NCBI GenBank assembly: GCA_002398365.1 | Contig: DGYK01000063.1 | Span: forward strand, 131,719-195,718 | Direction: 5' to 3' | Length of the DNA: 64,000 bases | Source of the DNA: Flammeovirgaceae bacterium UBA5008 | Lineage (GTDB): Bacteria > Bacteroidota > Bacteroidia > Cytophagales > Cyclobacteriaceae | In this document: positions 44,769-54,050 of the stretch, piece after piece | Numbering within the stretch: position 1 is the stretch's first letter | How the letters are laid out: each line of letters begins with the position of its first letter | Translations under genes and position numbers: made by a program | The notes under the pieces: model-generated | What the model saw: only the letters and a program-made list of their open reading frames with translations | Database searches by the model: none | What the model was told of the DNA's origin: nothing

Positions 44769-46103
44769 ATGCCCATACTTACAAAAGACGAAGCCTACGC
44801 TTTATTGAAAAAAGTGTTGAGCTATTCGAAAGCAGACGAATGCGAAGTGAACTTAGGAGGAACCGACAGCGGCAACATTCGCTACGCACGCAATTCCGTT
44901 TCTACTTCCGGTAAAGTGAGTCAAACACAATTGGTGGTCACTTCTGCCTATGGAAAAAAATCGGGAGTTGCCACGATCAACGAATTTGACGATGCATCAT
45001 TGGAAAAAGTAGTGAGACGCTCTGAAGAGTTAGCGCAACTGGCTCCTGAAAATCCGGAGTACATGCCACTACTCGGACCACAAACGTATGCCGAGCCTAT
45101 CACCTTTGTTCCGGCCACGGCAGCCATCACTCCGAAACTTCGTTCGGATTTAGTCGCTGCCAGTTTACAGGTAGCGAAAGATGCGAAAGCAGTAGCAGCC
45201 GGATTTTTAGAAGACACCACAGGCTATTCGGCCATGATGAATTCAAAAGGTCTGTTTGCCTACAACACTTCAACGAACACGAATTTCTCGATCACCGTTC
45301 GCACCGAAGATGGTCGTGGCTCCGGCTATGCCACTCGCGGCTATAATGACATTACCAAACTTGACACGAAAAGAGCAACACAAATTGCGACTGAAAAGGC
45401 GGTGCGATCTGCGGAAGCGAAAGCCATCGAACCCGGAAAGTACACGGTGATTTTAGAGCCGGCCGCAGTAGCTGTTTTACTCGAGCGCATTTTCTTTGGA
45501 TTGGATGCACGTCAAGCCGATGAGGGAAGAAGCTTCTTGAGCAAAGCTGGAGGCGGAACGAAGTTGGGCGAAAAAATGGTAGACGAGCGTGTGAACATTT
45601 ATTCCGATCCATTGAATCCGGAACTTCCGACCAGCACATGGAATGGCGATGGAAGGCCTCAGGAAAAAATTTCGTGGATTGAAAAAGGCGTGGTAAAAAA
45701 TCTCAGCTACTCACGCTATTGGGCGGAGAAAAAAGGAGTGAAAGCCATTCCCGGACCGGACGGTGCGATCATGGAAGGCGGAACAAAATCGCTGGAAGAA
45801 ATGATTGCCGGTACGAAGAAAGGTGTGCTGGTTACGCGCTTGTGGTACATCCGCGATGTAGACCCGCAAAGTTTGTTGCTCACCGGTTTGACGCGCGATG
45901 GTACTTTTTACATTGAGAATGGAAAGATTCAGTATCCGATCAAAAACTTCCGCTTCAACGAAAGCCCGGTGATTATGCTCAATAACCTAGAAGAACTAGG
46001 TAAAGTAGAGCGCACCGTCAGCGTGGAGTCGAATGTAAATTATTTATTGCCTCCTTTAAAAATTCGTGACTTTACGTTCTCGAGTTTGTCAGATGCGGTA
46101 TAG
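44769..46103 (+). CDS. TldE/PmbA-like partner protein (copy 2)
   Basis: A 444-residue TldE-type subunit without HExxxH motif and without an export signal (MPILTKDEAYALLKKV). It shares the start region, the EGGTKSLEEMIAGTKKGVLV segment and the ending KIRDFTFSSLSDAV with copy 1 but lacks the Gly-rich insertion. Four bases separate it from the preceding TldD gene, implying co-translation. Followed by a good terminator, so the locus is a two-gene unit. Confidence 0.88.
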   Translation: MPILTKDEAYALLKKVLSYSKADECEVNLGGTDSGNIRYARNSVSTSGKVSQTQLVVTSAYGKKSGVATINEFDDASLEKVVRRSEELAQLAPENPEYMPLLGPQTYAEPITFVPATAAITPKLRSDLVAASLQVAKDAKAVAAGFLEDTTGYSAMMNSKGLFAYNTSTNTNFSITVRTEDGRGSGYATRGYNDITKLDTKRATQIATEKAVRSAEAKAIEPGKYTVILEPAAVAVLLERIFFGLDARQADEGRSFLSKAGGGTKLGEKMVDERVNIYSDPLNPELPTSTWNGDGRPQEKISWIEKGVVKNLSYSRYWAEKKGVKAIPGPDGAIMEGGTKSLEEMIAGTKKGVLVTRLWYIRDVDPQSLLLTGLTRDGTFYIENGKIQYPIKNFRFNESPVIMLNNLEELGKVERTVSVESNVNYLLPPLKIRDFTFSSLSDAV

Positions 46104-46124
46104 TCATTAATTGAACTTGATTTT

Positions 46125-46167
46125 AAAAGTCTCCGAACTCGTTTTCGGGGACTTTTATTTTTTTATT
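46125..46167 (+). terminator. Intrinsic terminator after the second tldD-tldE locus
   Basis: A 13-bp stem with one G-T pair (AAAAGTCTCCGAA at 46125-46137; TTCGGGGACTTTT at 46144-46156) and a 6-base loop, followed by a T-rich run. Confidence 0.85.
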
Positions 46168-46217
46168 CACCCTGAATAGTGCCCGTTCGTAACAATTATA
46201 AATGTTAAGTTGAACTG

Positions 46218-46231
46218 AAAAGTCGACTTTT
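46218..46231. promoter_or_regulatory. 14-bp perfect palindrome upstream of the DUF4159-MoxR operon
   Basis: AAAAGTCGACTTTT is its own reverse complement and ends 26 bases before the GTG start of the first gene. Its right end merges into GACTTTTG, a one- or two-base variant of the -7 box. A dimeric repressor or activator site is possible. Confidence 0.38.
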
Positions 46232-46257
46232 GTAATTATTGAAATAGAGTTGATAAA

Positions 46258-46884
46258 GTGAGCCTCGCAGACAACCGCTTTTTTTTCACCCGCCTGCAAT
46301 ATGAATCGGGCGATTGGGATGTAGACCAACGCATGCCGGTGAATGTGCTCAACTCACTCATCGAATACACTACGCTCAAAATTGATACCAACGAAAACAT
46401 TGTTTCACTCAGCAGCGATGACATTTTTCGTTGCCCCTTCTGCTACCTCAGCGGCCACAAGCTGGTAGAATTCACCGCCAAGGAAAAAGAGAATTTTGAG
46501 AAGTATGTTAAAAACGGTGGCTTCGTATTTGTCGATGATTGCAACCACGACATTGATGGGCTGTTCGCCAAAACGTTCGAAGCGCAGATGGATCGAATCT
46601 TCGGGCCTAACTCACTGAAGAAAATACCAAAGACACATCCGATCTACTCCTCATTCTTTCAGTTTGATGGGCCACCCACCACCGCACAAGAGCTGAATGG
46701 CTGGGGCGATGACATCGTGCACGACTATCTGAAGGCCATCGAAATCAACAACCGCATTGGCGTGCTTTACAGCAACAAAGATTATGGCTGCGAGTGGGAT
46801 TACGACTTTCGCAACAAACGATTTTATAAAATTGACAACACCCGATTTAGTGTAAACATCATCATGTACGCGTTAACTAGTTAA
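46258..46884 (+). CDS. DUF4159 domain protein
   Basis: A 208-residue protein, nearly all of it a DUF4159 domain (a flavodoxin/GATase-like fold): FFFTRLQYESGDWDVD at the start, FRCPFCYLSGHKLVEF with its CPFC pair, and the GGFVFVDDCNHDIDG loop. The start is GTG at 46258, since a stop closes the frame upstream and the next ATG is inside the domain. No signal peptide is visible, although many family members have one. First gene of a six-gene operon with MoxR and BatA-like genes; function is unknown. Confidence 0.85.
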   Translation: MSLADNRFFFTRLQYESGDWDVDQRMPVNVLNSLIEYTTLKIDTNENIVSLSSDDIFRCPFCYLSGHKLVEFTAKEKENFEKYVKNGGFVFVDDCNHDIDGLFAKTFEAQMDRIFGPNSLKKIPKTHPIYSSFFQFDGPPTTAQELNGWGDDIVHDYLKAIEINNRIGVLYSNKDYGCEWDYDFRNKRFYKIDNTRFSVNIIMYALTS

Positions 46885-46886
46885 CT

Positions 46887-47894
46887 ATGAATTCAGAAGT
46901 ATCCTCCACTCAACAATCAGTCGAAGAAATTATTGCCAACCTCAACGGCTTGAAAAAAGAAATCAAAAAGGTGATTGTCGGGCAAGAAGAAATCATCGAC
47001 CAATTGCTGATTACTTTTTTGGCTGGCGGCCACGCGTTGTTAGAAGGAGTTCCCGGTTTGGCAAAAACGCTGATGATTCGTTCACTCTCCGAAGCCATTG
47101 ATTTACGCTTCCGCAGAATTCAGTTTACGCCCGACTTAATGCCTTCAGACATCATTGGAACGGAAGTGTTAGAAGAAGATCACACCACCGGCAAACGCAT
47201 TTTCAAATTCAACAAAGGTCCGGTCTTTGCCAATATCATTCTGGCCGATGAGATCAACCGCACTTCACCTAAAACGCAAGCGGCTCTGCTCGAAGCCATG
47301 CAAGAGTTTGAAGTAACCTATGCAGGCGTTACATATCCGCTGGAGCGACCTTTCTTTATCCTCGCTACTCAAAACCCAATCGAGCAGGCAGGCACCTTTC
47401 CATTGCCAGAAGCACAACTCGATCGTTTTCTGCTTTACATCAAAGTAAGCTATCCAACTGCTTCTGAGGAGCGAGCTATTCTAGAAAACACTACCGGCAA
47501 GCGAGGCGAAGCCATTCACAAAGTGATGGAAGGCAAGAAAATTTTAGAAGCACAAAAATTAGTGCGCGAAGTACATATCAGTTCGGATTTGATTGAGTGG
47601 GTGAGCAACATCGTGCGCGCAACACGTGCCGGTGTAAGTGATGTTGCCTATGTGAACGAATGGGTTCGTTGGGGTGCAGGTCCGCGCGCGGGTCAGGCGA
47701 TGATTCTTACTGCTAAAGCAAGCGCTTTACTGAGTGGCCGCTTTGCGGTAACGCAACATGATATTCAGCAAGTAGCATATCCGGTGTTGCGTCATCGCGT
47801 CCTCATGAACTTTAAAGCTGAATCAGAAGGCATCACATCCGATGCTGTGACTAAATACTTATTGGAAAATATAGCATTGAAGAAAAGTATCTGA
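46887..47894 (+). CDS. MoxR-family AAA+ ATPase
   Basis: A 335-residue MoxR ATPase. Walker A is GVPGLAKT (about 52-59); Walker B and sensor regions are seen in ILADEINRTSPKTQAALLEAMQE and the ATQNPIEQAG landmark. MoxR ATPases act as chaperones for metal insertion or complex assembly, usually with DUF58 and von Willebrand-type partners. Here the DUF58 gene overlaps its stop by 1 base. It follows DUF4159 after 2 bases. Confidence 0.93.
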   Translation: MNSEVSSTQQSVEEIIANLNGLKKEIKKVIVGQEEIIDQLLITFLAGGHALLEGVPGLAKTLMIRSLSEAIDLRFRRIQFTPDLMPSDIIGTEVLEEDHTTGKRIFKFNKGPVFANIILADEINRTSPKTQAALLEAMQEFEVTYAGVTYPLERPFFILATQNPIEQAGTFPLPEAQLDRFLLYIKVSYPTASEERAILENTTGKRGEAIHKVMEGKKILEAQKLVREVHISSDLIEWVSNIVRATRAGVSDVAYVNEWVRWGAGPRAGQAMILTAKASALLSGRFAVTQHDIQQVAYPVLRHRVLMNFKAESEGITSDAVTKYLLENIALKKSI

Positions 47895-48790
47895 TGGACG
47901 CGCGCATCAAAGAATTAATGAAACCCTCGCTGCTGAATTCCATCAGCGGGTTAGAGTTAATTGCGCGTGTGATTGTGGAAGGCTTTATGAGCGGCAGCAA
48001 CAAAAGTCAGTCGGTGGGCGCCGGACAAGAATTCAGTCAATACCGAAACTACCAGCCGGGTGATGACTTACGTCAACTCGATTGGAAAATGTTTGCGCGC
48101 ACCGAGCGCTACTACATCAAAGAAGCAGAAATCGAAACGAACATCACCGTCAAGTTCATGCTTGACGCGAGTCGCTCGATGGCCTATACCGAAGGCGATG
48201 TGAGTAAACTACACTATGCCAAAGTAATGATGGCTGCATTGGCATACCTCGCACGGAAGCAGGGTGATACTTTTGGTTTGTATGCGGTAAATGATCAGGG
48301 TATCCAATCCGTGCTGCCACGTTTTGAACAACAACAGTTCATTCGGTTTCTCACGGAGTTAGTGAAAGTAACAGGTGAAGGAAGTTGGGATAAATCTAAA
48401 AACATCGAACATCTTTACGATCATCACGGAAAAGAAATGATGGTCTTCATCACCGACTTGTACGATGACAGTGAAGATTTACAAAAATTCATTTCGCGAT
48501 TAAAAACGAAACGCAACGAAGTAATTGTCTTTCATCTGATGGGCATTCATGAAACAGCTTTTGATTTTGATGGCTCCTTTACCTTCGAAGATTTGGAAAC
48601 CGGAGTCAAAACAAAAGCAGACAGTCGCGTACAACAAAGCGAATACCAGACACGAGTCAATACATGGCTGAAGTCATCACGCAGCTGGATGTTGGAAAAA
48701 CAAATCAACTACCAATTGGTATCGATGGATTTTGCCATAGACGAAGTGCTGCGAAATTTTTTAACTCAACGTAAACGACTGGTGAGATAA
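47894..48790 (+). CDS. DUF58 domain protein
   Basis: A 298-residue protein of the DUF58 family, the regular partner of MoxR. The family core is seen in YQPGDDLRQLDWKMFARTERYYIKEAEIETN (landmark, near residues 53-83), followed by a VWA-like region with KFMLDASRSMAY, whose DxSxS is a metal-ion-dependent adhesion-site type sequence. It probably works with the MoxR ATPase on a client protein at the membrane. Gene ends overlap by one base on both sides. Confidence 0.92.
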   Translation: MDARIKELMKPSLLNSISGLELIARVIVEGFMSGSNKSQSVGAGQEFSQYRNYQPGDDLRQLDWKMFARTERYYIKEAEIETNITVKFMLDASRSMAYTEGDVSKLHYAKVMMAALAYLARKQGDTFGLYAVNDQGIQSVLPRFEQQQFIRFLTELVKVTGEGSWDKSKNIEHLYDHHGKEMMVFITDLYDDSEDLQKFISRLKTKRNEVIVFHLMGIHETAFDFDGSFTFEDLETGVKTKADSRVQQSEYQTRVNTWLKSSRSWMLEKQINYQLVSMDFAIDEVLRNFLTQRKRLVR

Positions 48791-49998
48791 TGCAATTTGC
48801 GCAACCGATATTTTTGTGGGCTCTTGCCGGCTTATCCATTCCGATTGCCATACACCTGCTTAGCAAGAAAGAAGGAAAAGTAATTCGGTTTGGAAGTTTG
48901 CGCCATGTGCGCGAAACCAGTACCCAACAATTTAAAAGTATCCGCCTCAATGAATGGTTACTGCTCGCGCTTCGTTGTTTGATCGTTGCGTTGTGGGTTT
49001 TGCTACTCAGTGGTTTGCAATTTGATCAAACGAAAAATCAACAGTGGTTGGTGGTGGATAAATCCGTGAAAAATCATCCACTAGCAAAAAAGTGGATGGA
49101 CAGTCTGCAAGTACAAGGGTTTGAATTGCATTGGCTGGCCGATGGATTTCCAACCGAAGAACCTGCCAACGGCTCGATAAATTATTGGGAAAGCATTTCT
49201 TCGCTTCGTCAGCGGGAATTAGAAAAGGTGGTCGTGTTATCTTCTTCTGGTGTTGAGCAATTTGGCGGCATGCGTGAATCGCTTCCTGCTTCGATTCAAT
49301 GGATCACACTTCCGGCTTCGGAACACCGATTCTTGGCAGAGGCGTTTCAAAAGTCGAATAATGATTATTTGATTCGACTAGGGACATCTTCCAATGATGC
49401 AACTGAATTCGAAACCATTCGCGCATCGAGTGGGATTGATTCTGTGGAGGCAAAAAATATTCTGCAGCAAAACGTTCTGATTGTAGCCGATGAGGCTTTT
49501 GAAAAAGATGCACGCTTGCTGAAAGCGTCACTCGAAGCGATTCAAGAAAAATTGCCGATTCAATTCACCATTCAACAGCAGAACACCGGCAACTTCAAAT
49601 CCAATCACTGTGACTGGCTCTTTTGGTTATCAAATAAAAAGTTTCCTGCATCTGATTCTGCTTCGATCGTGTTTTATCATCCTGAATCAGAATCCGCCAT
49701 TTTAAAGTCAGTAGGTAATAAGCAATGGGCTTTAACAAAACGGCTCTCGATCTCGATAATAAAAGATGCTAATTTCACTTTACAACTTGCGTCCATTTTA
49801 ATTCCGGAATCTGAAAAATGGAAAAATATTCGGCAACACGACAGGCGCTCAATGCCCGATTCATTTTTACAAAGCAGTGTATCATCTCCATCAACTTCCA
49901 AATCATTTATCGAAAATCGCTTTAATTACTATCTATTCATATTGTTGTTGGTTGTATTTATGCTCGAACGATGGATAGCTTATCGAAAAAACCAATGA
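48790..49998 (+). CDS. BatA-like N-terminal membrane protein
   Basis: A 402-residue protein with the BatA double-membrane-helix start: PIFLWALAGLSIPIAIHLLS, then a linker with FGSLRHVRET and a second helix (LLLALRCLIVALWVLLLSGL). The middle 280 residues are a soluble domain, likely periplasmic, with no complete VWA motif visible. A final helix is at the C-terminus (YYLFILLLVVFMLERWIAY). It is probably the membrane scaffold for the MoxR/DUF58 pair. Confidence 0.85.
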   Translation: MQFAQPIFLWALAGLSIPIAIHLLSKKEGKVIRFGSLRHVRETSTQQFKSIRLNEWLLLALRCLIVALWVLLLSGLQFDQTKNQQWLVVDKSVKNHPLAKKWMDSLQVQGFELHWLADGFPTEEPANGSINYWESISSLRQRELEKVVVLSSSGVEQFGGMRESLPASIQWITLPASEHRFLAEAFQKSNNDYLIRLGTSSNDATEFETIRASSGIDSVEAKNILQQNVLIVADEAFEKDARLLKASLEAIQEKLPIQFTIQQQNTGNFKSNHCDWLFWLSNKKFPASDSASIVFYHPESESAILKSVGNKQWALTKRLSISIIKDANFTLQLASILIPESEKWKNIRQHDRRSMPDSFLQSSVSSPSTSKSFIENRFNYYLFILLLVVFMLERWIAYRKNQ

Positions 49999-52244
49999 GC
50001 GAGATGCGTGTGAACCATAGCATTCAAGTTCTGAAAAGACGCTACCAACTTTATCGGTTGGCAGAAAGTGCATTGTTTGCCTTTGCCACGGGAATGCTGT
50101 TGGCTACGATTCTTTATTTCAGTTCCGATAACCTGATACTGAAAACAAGTTTAGTTAGCGCTTCCGTATTAATTGTCTTTGTGGCAAGAGTAGTCTTTTT
50201 AAAATTATTCTCGCTCCAAGATGAGCAGTTTACTAGCTATTTAAATTCGCACTATCCACAACTCGAACACAGTGCCGATTTGCTCCTACAAAATCAAGAT
50301 GCGCTTCACGGGCTGGCGCAACTCCAAGTACAAAAAATAACAGGGCGCTTTCAAGAACTCTTTCCAGAAATCAAATTACCACATCGGTTGCCTCAGTCTG
50401 CAGGATCCGTTGCAATCGCTCTGATTTTTTATTTAGCACTTACTTTATTTATATCAGTCAATCCGGCAACTCCGAGTAAAACAAATCTTGCTTCACAAAT
50501 CACGGCATCTCCCACCGAATCAGCGCGTATTGAATCGCTCTTCATTCAAGTAACGCCACCGGCTTATACACATCTTCCGCCTACAAATGCAACGCAACCC
50601 GATTTGAAAGTTCCGGAAGGAAGCAACGTCAATTGGAAAATAAAATTCAACAAAGAAATTTCATCTTCTCAATTAATCATTTCAGGTAAAGACTCGGTTC
50701 AGTTTTCACAATCGAGTGATGATTATCAAGTCACTTATCAGATTCGTGAATCCGGCTTTTATCAAATTCAATGGAAACAAAAAGACAAAGTCACTCGCTC
50801 AGATTTTTACAAAATTGAAATTATTGCGGACCAGCCTCCTAAAATCACGATTGACAATCTTAATCAGTTTACGAAACTCGCTTTACGCGACAAATTATCT
50901 CTCACGATTCAATCAACACTCACAGACGACTACGGACTTTCGCGATCTATTATTGTAGCTACCGTCAGCAAAGGCAGTGGTGAGTCGGTAAAGTTTCGCG
51001 AAGAAAAATTACCTTTTGAGCAATCCATTAGCGGCAAGCAACTAAAAGCCAGTCGACAAATCGACTTATTGAAAATGGGAATGGAGCCAGGCGATGAATT
51101 GTATTTTTATGTAGAAGCCACTGACAACAAAATACCCTCCCCCAATTATAATCGAACCGAGACTTTCTTTATTGCTTTACAGGATACCACAAAACAAACA
51201 GTTGTAGAAGACGAAGGGCTTGGTGTGGATTTGATGCCTGATTACTTCCGCAGCCAGCGGCAGATCATCATCGACACTGAAAAGCTGTTGAAAGAAAAAA
51301 AGAAAATCAGTTTGCATCAGTTTAAATCTACGAGTAATGAATTGGGCTACGATCAAAAGGTGTTGCGTTTACGCTACGGGCAATTCTTGGGCGAAGAATT
51401 TGAAGACCAGATTGGTAAAGTTGAAGATCATTCGGGAGAGGAAGAAGATCACGAAAGCGTGGTTGCTAAGTTTGGCCACACACACGACAAAGAGAATGAA
51501 CATAATCTGGTAGCTGAGAAAAAAGAAGAATCACATGGACACGATCACAAAGGAGGTGACGGCAAAACGGAATCAGGAAATCCGCTGGAGGCTTTTGCGC
51601 ATAATCATGATGATGGTGAGCAAGCAACATTCTTTGTTCAATCGGTTCGCGCCAAGCTAAAAGCCGCGCTTACCGTGATGTGGGATGCTGAACTCTATTT
51701 GCGTTTGTATCAACCGGAAAAGTCGCTGCCGTATCAATACACTGCTCTCCGGTTATTGAAAGAGATTAGCAACGATTCGAGAATTTACGTTCATCGCACC
51801 GGCTTTGATCCTCCTCCACTGAAAGAAGAAAAACGACTCACTGCTGATTTAAGCGAAGTGCACAATTCAACTCAAAATAACTCGACAATTACTTCCATTG
51901 CATTTCCACAAATTCGAAAAGCATTGGTGCTCATCGAAGTGTGGCAACAAAAAAATAAACAAGCGCTATCAGTCGCAGAAAAGAAGCAACTAGAATTGGC
52001 TGGACAAGAATTAGCAAGACTTGTGATGGAGCAACCCGGTCAATATCTGGAGGGTCTATCGATGCTCAAACGTTTGGAAGAATCGAATACGACTCCAACA
52101 GAATTGAAATCACAACTTACTGCTCTGCAAAATTTATTTTGGAAAGTGCTTCCGCGGTCAACAGATGCTGCGAGTCAGTCAGCTCAATCACTTCATTCAT
52201 TGGACCGGGAATTTCTAAAAAAAGTAAAGGAGTTCCATGAGTAA
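49995..52244 (+). CDS. Large DUF4175-like membrane protein with histidine-rich loop
   Basis: About 749 residues from the ATG that overlaps the preceding stop (ATGA at 49995-49998). Three membrane helices lie in the first 150 residues, then a long periplasmic part with beta-sandwich-like repeats, and a C-terminal region of long helices. Residues about 476-541 contain ten His and many acidic residues (HSGEEEDHES, GHTHDKENEH, SHGHDHKGG, AHNHDD), a likely flexible metal-binding loop. The general shape recalls DUF4175 proteins found with MoxR-DUF58. A role in metal handling by the MoxR system is inferred. Confidence 0.75.
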   Translation: MSEMRVNHSIQVLKRRYQLYRLAESALFAFATGMLLATILYFSSDNLILKTSLVSASVLIVFVARVVFLKLFSLQDEQFTSYLNSHYPQLEHSADLLLQNQDALHGLAQLQVQKITGRFQELFPEIKLPHRLPQSAGSVAIALIFYLALTLFISVNPATPSKTNLASQITASPTESARIESLFIQVTPPAYTHLPPTNATQPDLKVPEGSNVNWKIKFNKEISSSQLIISGKDSVQFSQSSDDYQVTYQIRESGFYQIQWKQKDKVTRSDFYKIEIIADQPPKITIDNLNQFTKLALRDKLSLTIQSTLTDDYGLSRSIIVATVSKGSGESVKFREEKLPFEQSISGKQLKASRQIDLLKMGMEPGDELYFYVEATDNKIPSPNYNRTETFFIALQDTTKQTVVEDEGLGVDLMPDYFRSQRQIIIDTEKLLKEKKKISLHQFKSTSNELGYDQKVLRLRYGQFLGEEFEDQIGKVEDHSGEEEDHESVVAKFGHTHDKENEHNLVAEKKEESHGHDHKGGDGKTESGNPLEAFAHNHDDGEQATFFVQSVRAKLKAALTVMWDAELYLRLYQPEKSLPYQYTALRLLKEISNDSRIYVHRTGFDPPPLKEEKRLTADLSEVHNSTQNNSTITSIAFPQIRKALVLIEVWQQKNKQALSVAEKKQLELAGQELARLVMEQPGQYLEGLSMLKRLEESNTTPTELKSQLTALQNLFWKVLPRSTDAASQSAQSLHSLDREFLKKVKEFHE

Positions 52245-53985
52245 AGATTGGTTGTTTCATCCGCACATTTCGCCCTGGCTCATTTGCCTGGGGACGATTG
52301 TATTGCTGACGGCCTTGCTTTGGTTGGAATGGAAAAGACCGGCTAAATTTTTATATGCCCGACTGTTCACCACAACTTTACTTGTGATTGCGTTGGCAGG
52401 TGTTCTCTTACAACCACATATCCGAAAAGAAATCACAACAGACGGTTTAGTAGTATTAACACCGAACTATGATCAAGCTCAGGCAGACAGTCTGAGAAAG
52501 TCAGACCATGCGCTTCGATTCGTTCAAACTCCGGACGCGAAGCCTTTCTCAAATGCTGCTACGCTTACGCTTCATCAACTTCAGCGCGAAAAAAATATTC
52601 ACTGGGTACTAGGCGATGGCCTACCGGAATATTTTATCGAAGAATATAACCCATCGTATCATTATTTAAAAAGCAAAACTCCGTCTGGCATTATTGAATG
52701 GAATCAACCGGAAATTTTCAGAGTGAATCGAAAGGAAATGATCTCCGGAAAAATCAACAGCAACAAACCTACGAAATTGATTTTGTTCGGGCCGGGTGGT
52801 GTTGAAGATTCGATTACTGTGTCCGAGAAAGGAATTCAATCCTTTCAATTTTCGATTACACCTAAGCAAGAAGGGAAATTCGTTTATTCCATTCGCGTGA
52901 AAGATGAAAATACGACTGAAGACTATCCTGTTCCGGTAGAAACCAAATCGATTGAGCCCCTACGCATTTTAATAATTCAACGGTTTCCTTCCGCTGAAAT
53001 GCGTTACCTAAAAAACTTTCTTATCACTCAAGGTCATCACCTCGCTGTGCGTACGCAACTCTCCAAAAATAATTACAACTATGAATACAGTGGAATAAAT
53101 GCATTGAAAACCGATCGATTGACAGGTGCATTATTACAGTCTTTTGATGTTGTGATTACTCCTAGCGAAACGTTGGTAGAATTATCCGGTACTGAATTAA
53201 GCACACTAACAACAGCGGTTGAAAATGGGTTGGGACTTATCAAATTAATGGACGGCAGTGAAAAGAAAAATCGCTCTTCTTTGGCTTTAGCCATTCAGGA
53301 AAATGCAAAAGATACCGTTCGGTTAAAACTGAATGGCTCAATAGAAGCTCTTTCGGTGGCTCCGTGGATCGTGAAAGAATCAGTGGAAAAAATCACAGAT
53401 GCGAATGGACGTACACTATCCGGTTTTATTGAAAAAGGAATTGGAAAGTCGGGCTTTCAATTTTTGCAAGAAACGTATCAACTCATTCTCAAAGGAAAAG
53501 AGGATCATTATGCTCAGTTATGGTCACCTTTGTTGGAACAAGTAGCCCGCACGAAAAATCAATTACATAAAATCAACATTAAAAATTCCTTTCCAATCTA
53601 TCCGGACGAACCGATTGAGATTGATGTAATCTCTACTGAAAATAAAACACCTGGATTAACATTTAATCAAGTTGCCATTCCTTTGCGGGAAGATGTTGTA
53701 GTAGATGATTATCGCCATGGTAAAGTTTGGGCCGACACATCCGGTTGGCAATCGCTCGCAATTGAAGTTGATTCGATTTCTAAAAATTTCTATGTTGCTC
53801 CAGTTGGTTCATGGACTTCTTTGCGCACAATTCACCTCCGCGAAACGAATGAACGAACTTCATCCAATTCTTCCGCTCCGACTAATTACCAAACAACTCG
53901 TGAAGAGCAGCCGGTGCCACTAATCTTATTCTATATCCTGTTTTTACTATCAGCCGGATTTTTATGGCTGGCTCCGAAACTTTAG
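52237..53985 (+). CDS. Membrane protein ending the MoxR-DUF58 operon
   Basis: A 582-residue protein whose start overlaps the previous gene by 8 bases. Two membrane helices at the N-terminus (WLICLGTIVLLTALLWLEW and the TTTLLVIALAGVLLQP segment), a large soluble domain and one C-terminal helix (PLILFYILFLLSAGFLWLAPKL). The layout matches the glutamine-amidotransferase-like membrane proteins that close such operons, but no catalytic Cys-His pair was identified, so enzymatic activity is doubtful. Probably acts with the BatA-like and DUF4175-like proteins at the inner membrane. Confidence 0.72.
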   Translation: MSKDWLFHPHISPWLICLGTIVLLTALLWLEWKRPAKFLYARLFTTTLLVIALAGVLLQPHIRKEITTDGLVVLTPNYDQAQADSLRKSDHALRFVQTPDAKPFSNAATLTLHQLQREKNIHWVLGDGLPEYFIEEYNPSYHYLKSKTPSGIIEWNQPEIFRVNRKEMISGKINSNKPTKLILFGPGGVEDSITVSEKGIQSFQFSITPKQEGKFVYSIRVKDENTTEDYPVPVETKSIEPLRILIIQRFPSAEMRYLKNFLITQGHHLAVRTQLSKNNYNYEYSGINALKTDRLTGALLQSFDVVITPSETLVELSGTELSTLTTAVENGLGLIKLMDGSEKKNRSSLALAIQENAKDTVRLKLNGSIEALSVAPWIVKESVEKITDANGRTLSGFIEKGIGKSGFQFLQETYQLILKGKEDHYAQLWSPLLEQVARTKNQLHKINIKNSFPIYPDEPIEIDVISTENKTPGLTFNQVAIPLREDVVVDDYRHGKVWADTSGWQSLAIEVDSISKNFYVAPVGSWTSLRTIHLRETNERTSSNSSAPTNYQTTREEQPVPLILFYILFLLSAGFLWLAPKL

Positions 53986-53994
53986 GGTAATTTA

Positions 53995-54030
53995 AATAGT
54001 CTATTTATTTAGTAGATTATTATATCTTTG
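53995..54030 (+). promoter_or_regulatory. Promoter and inverted repeat upstream of the YeeE/YedE genes
   Basis: TATCTTTG (54023-54030) is a full TAnnTTTG match, 20 bases before the ATG. AATAGTCTA (53995-54003) and TAGATTATT (54013-54021) are 9-bp inverted arms with one mismatch and 9-base spacing, lying directly upstream of, and nearly touching, the -7 box. A repressor site such as those of ArsR-type persulfide sensors would fit. No regulator gene is adjacent. Confidence 0.5.
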
Positions 54031-54050
54031 CCAGCTAATTAAAAAAGTTC

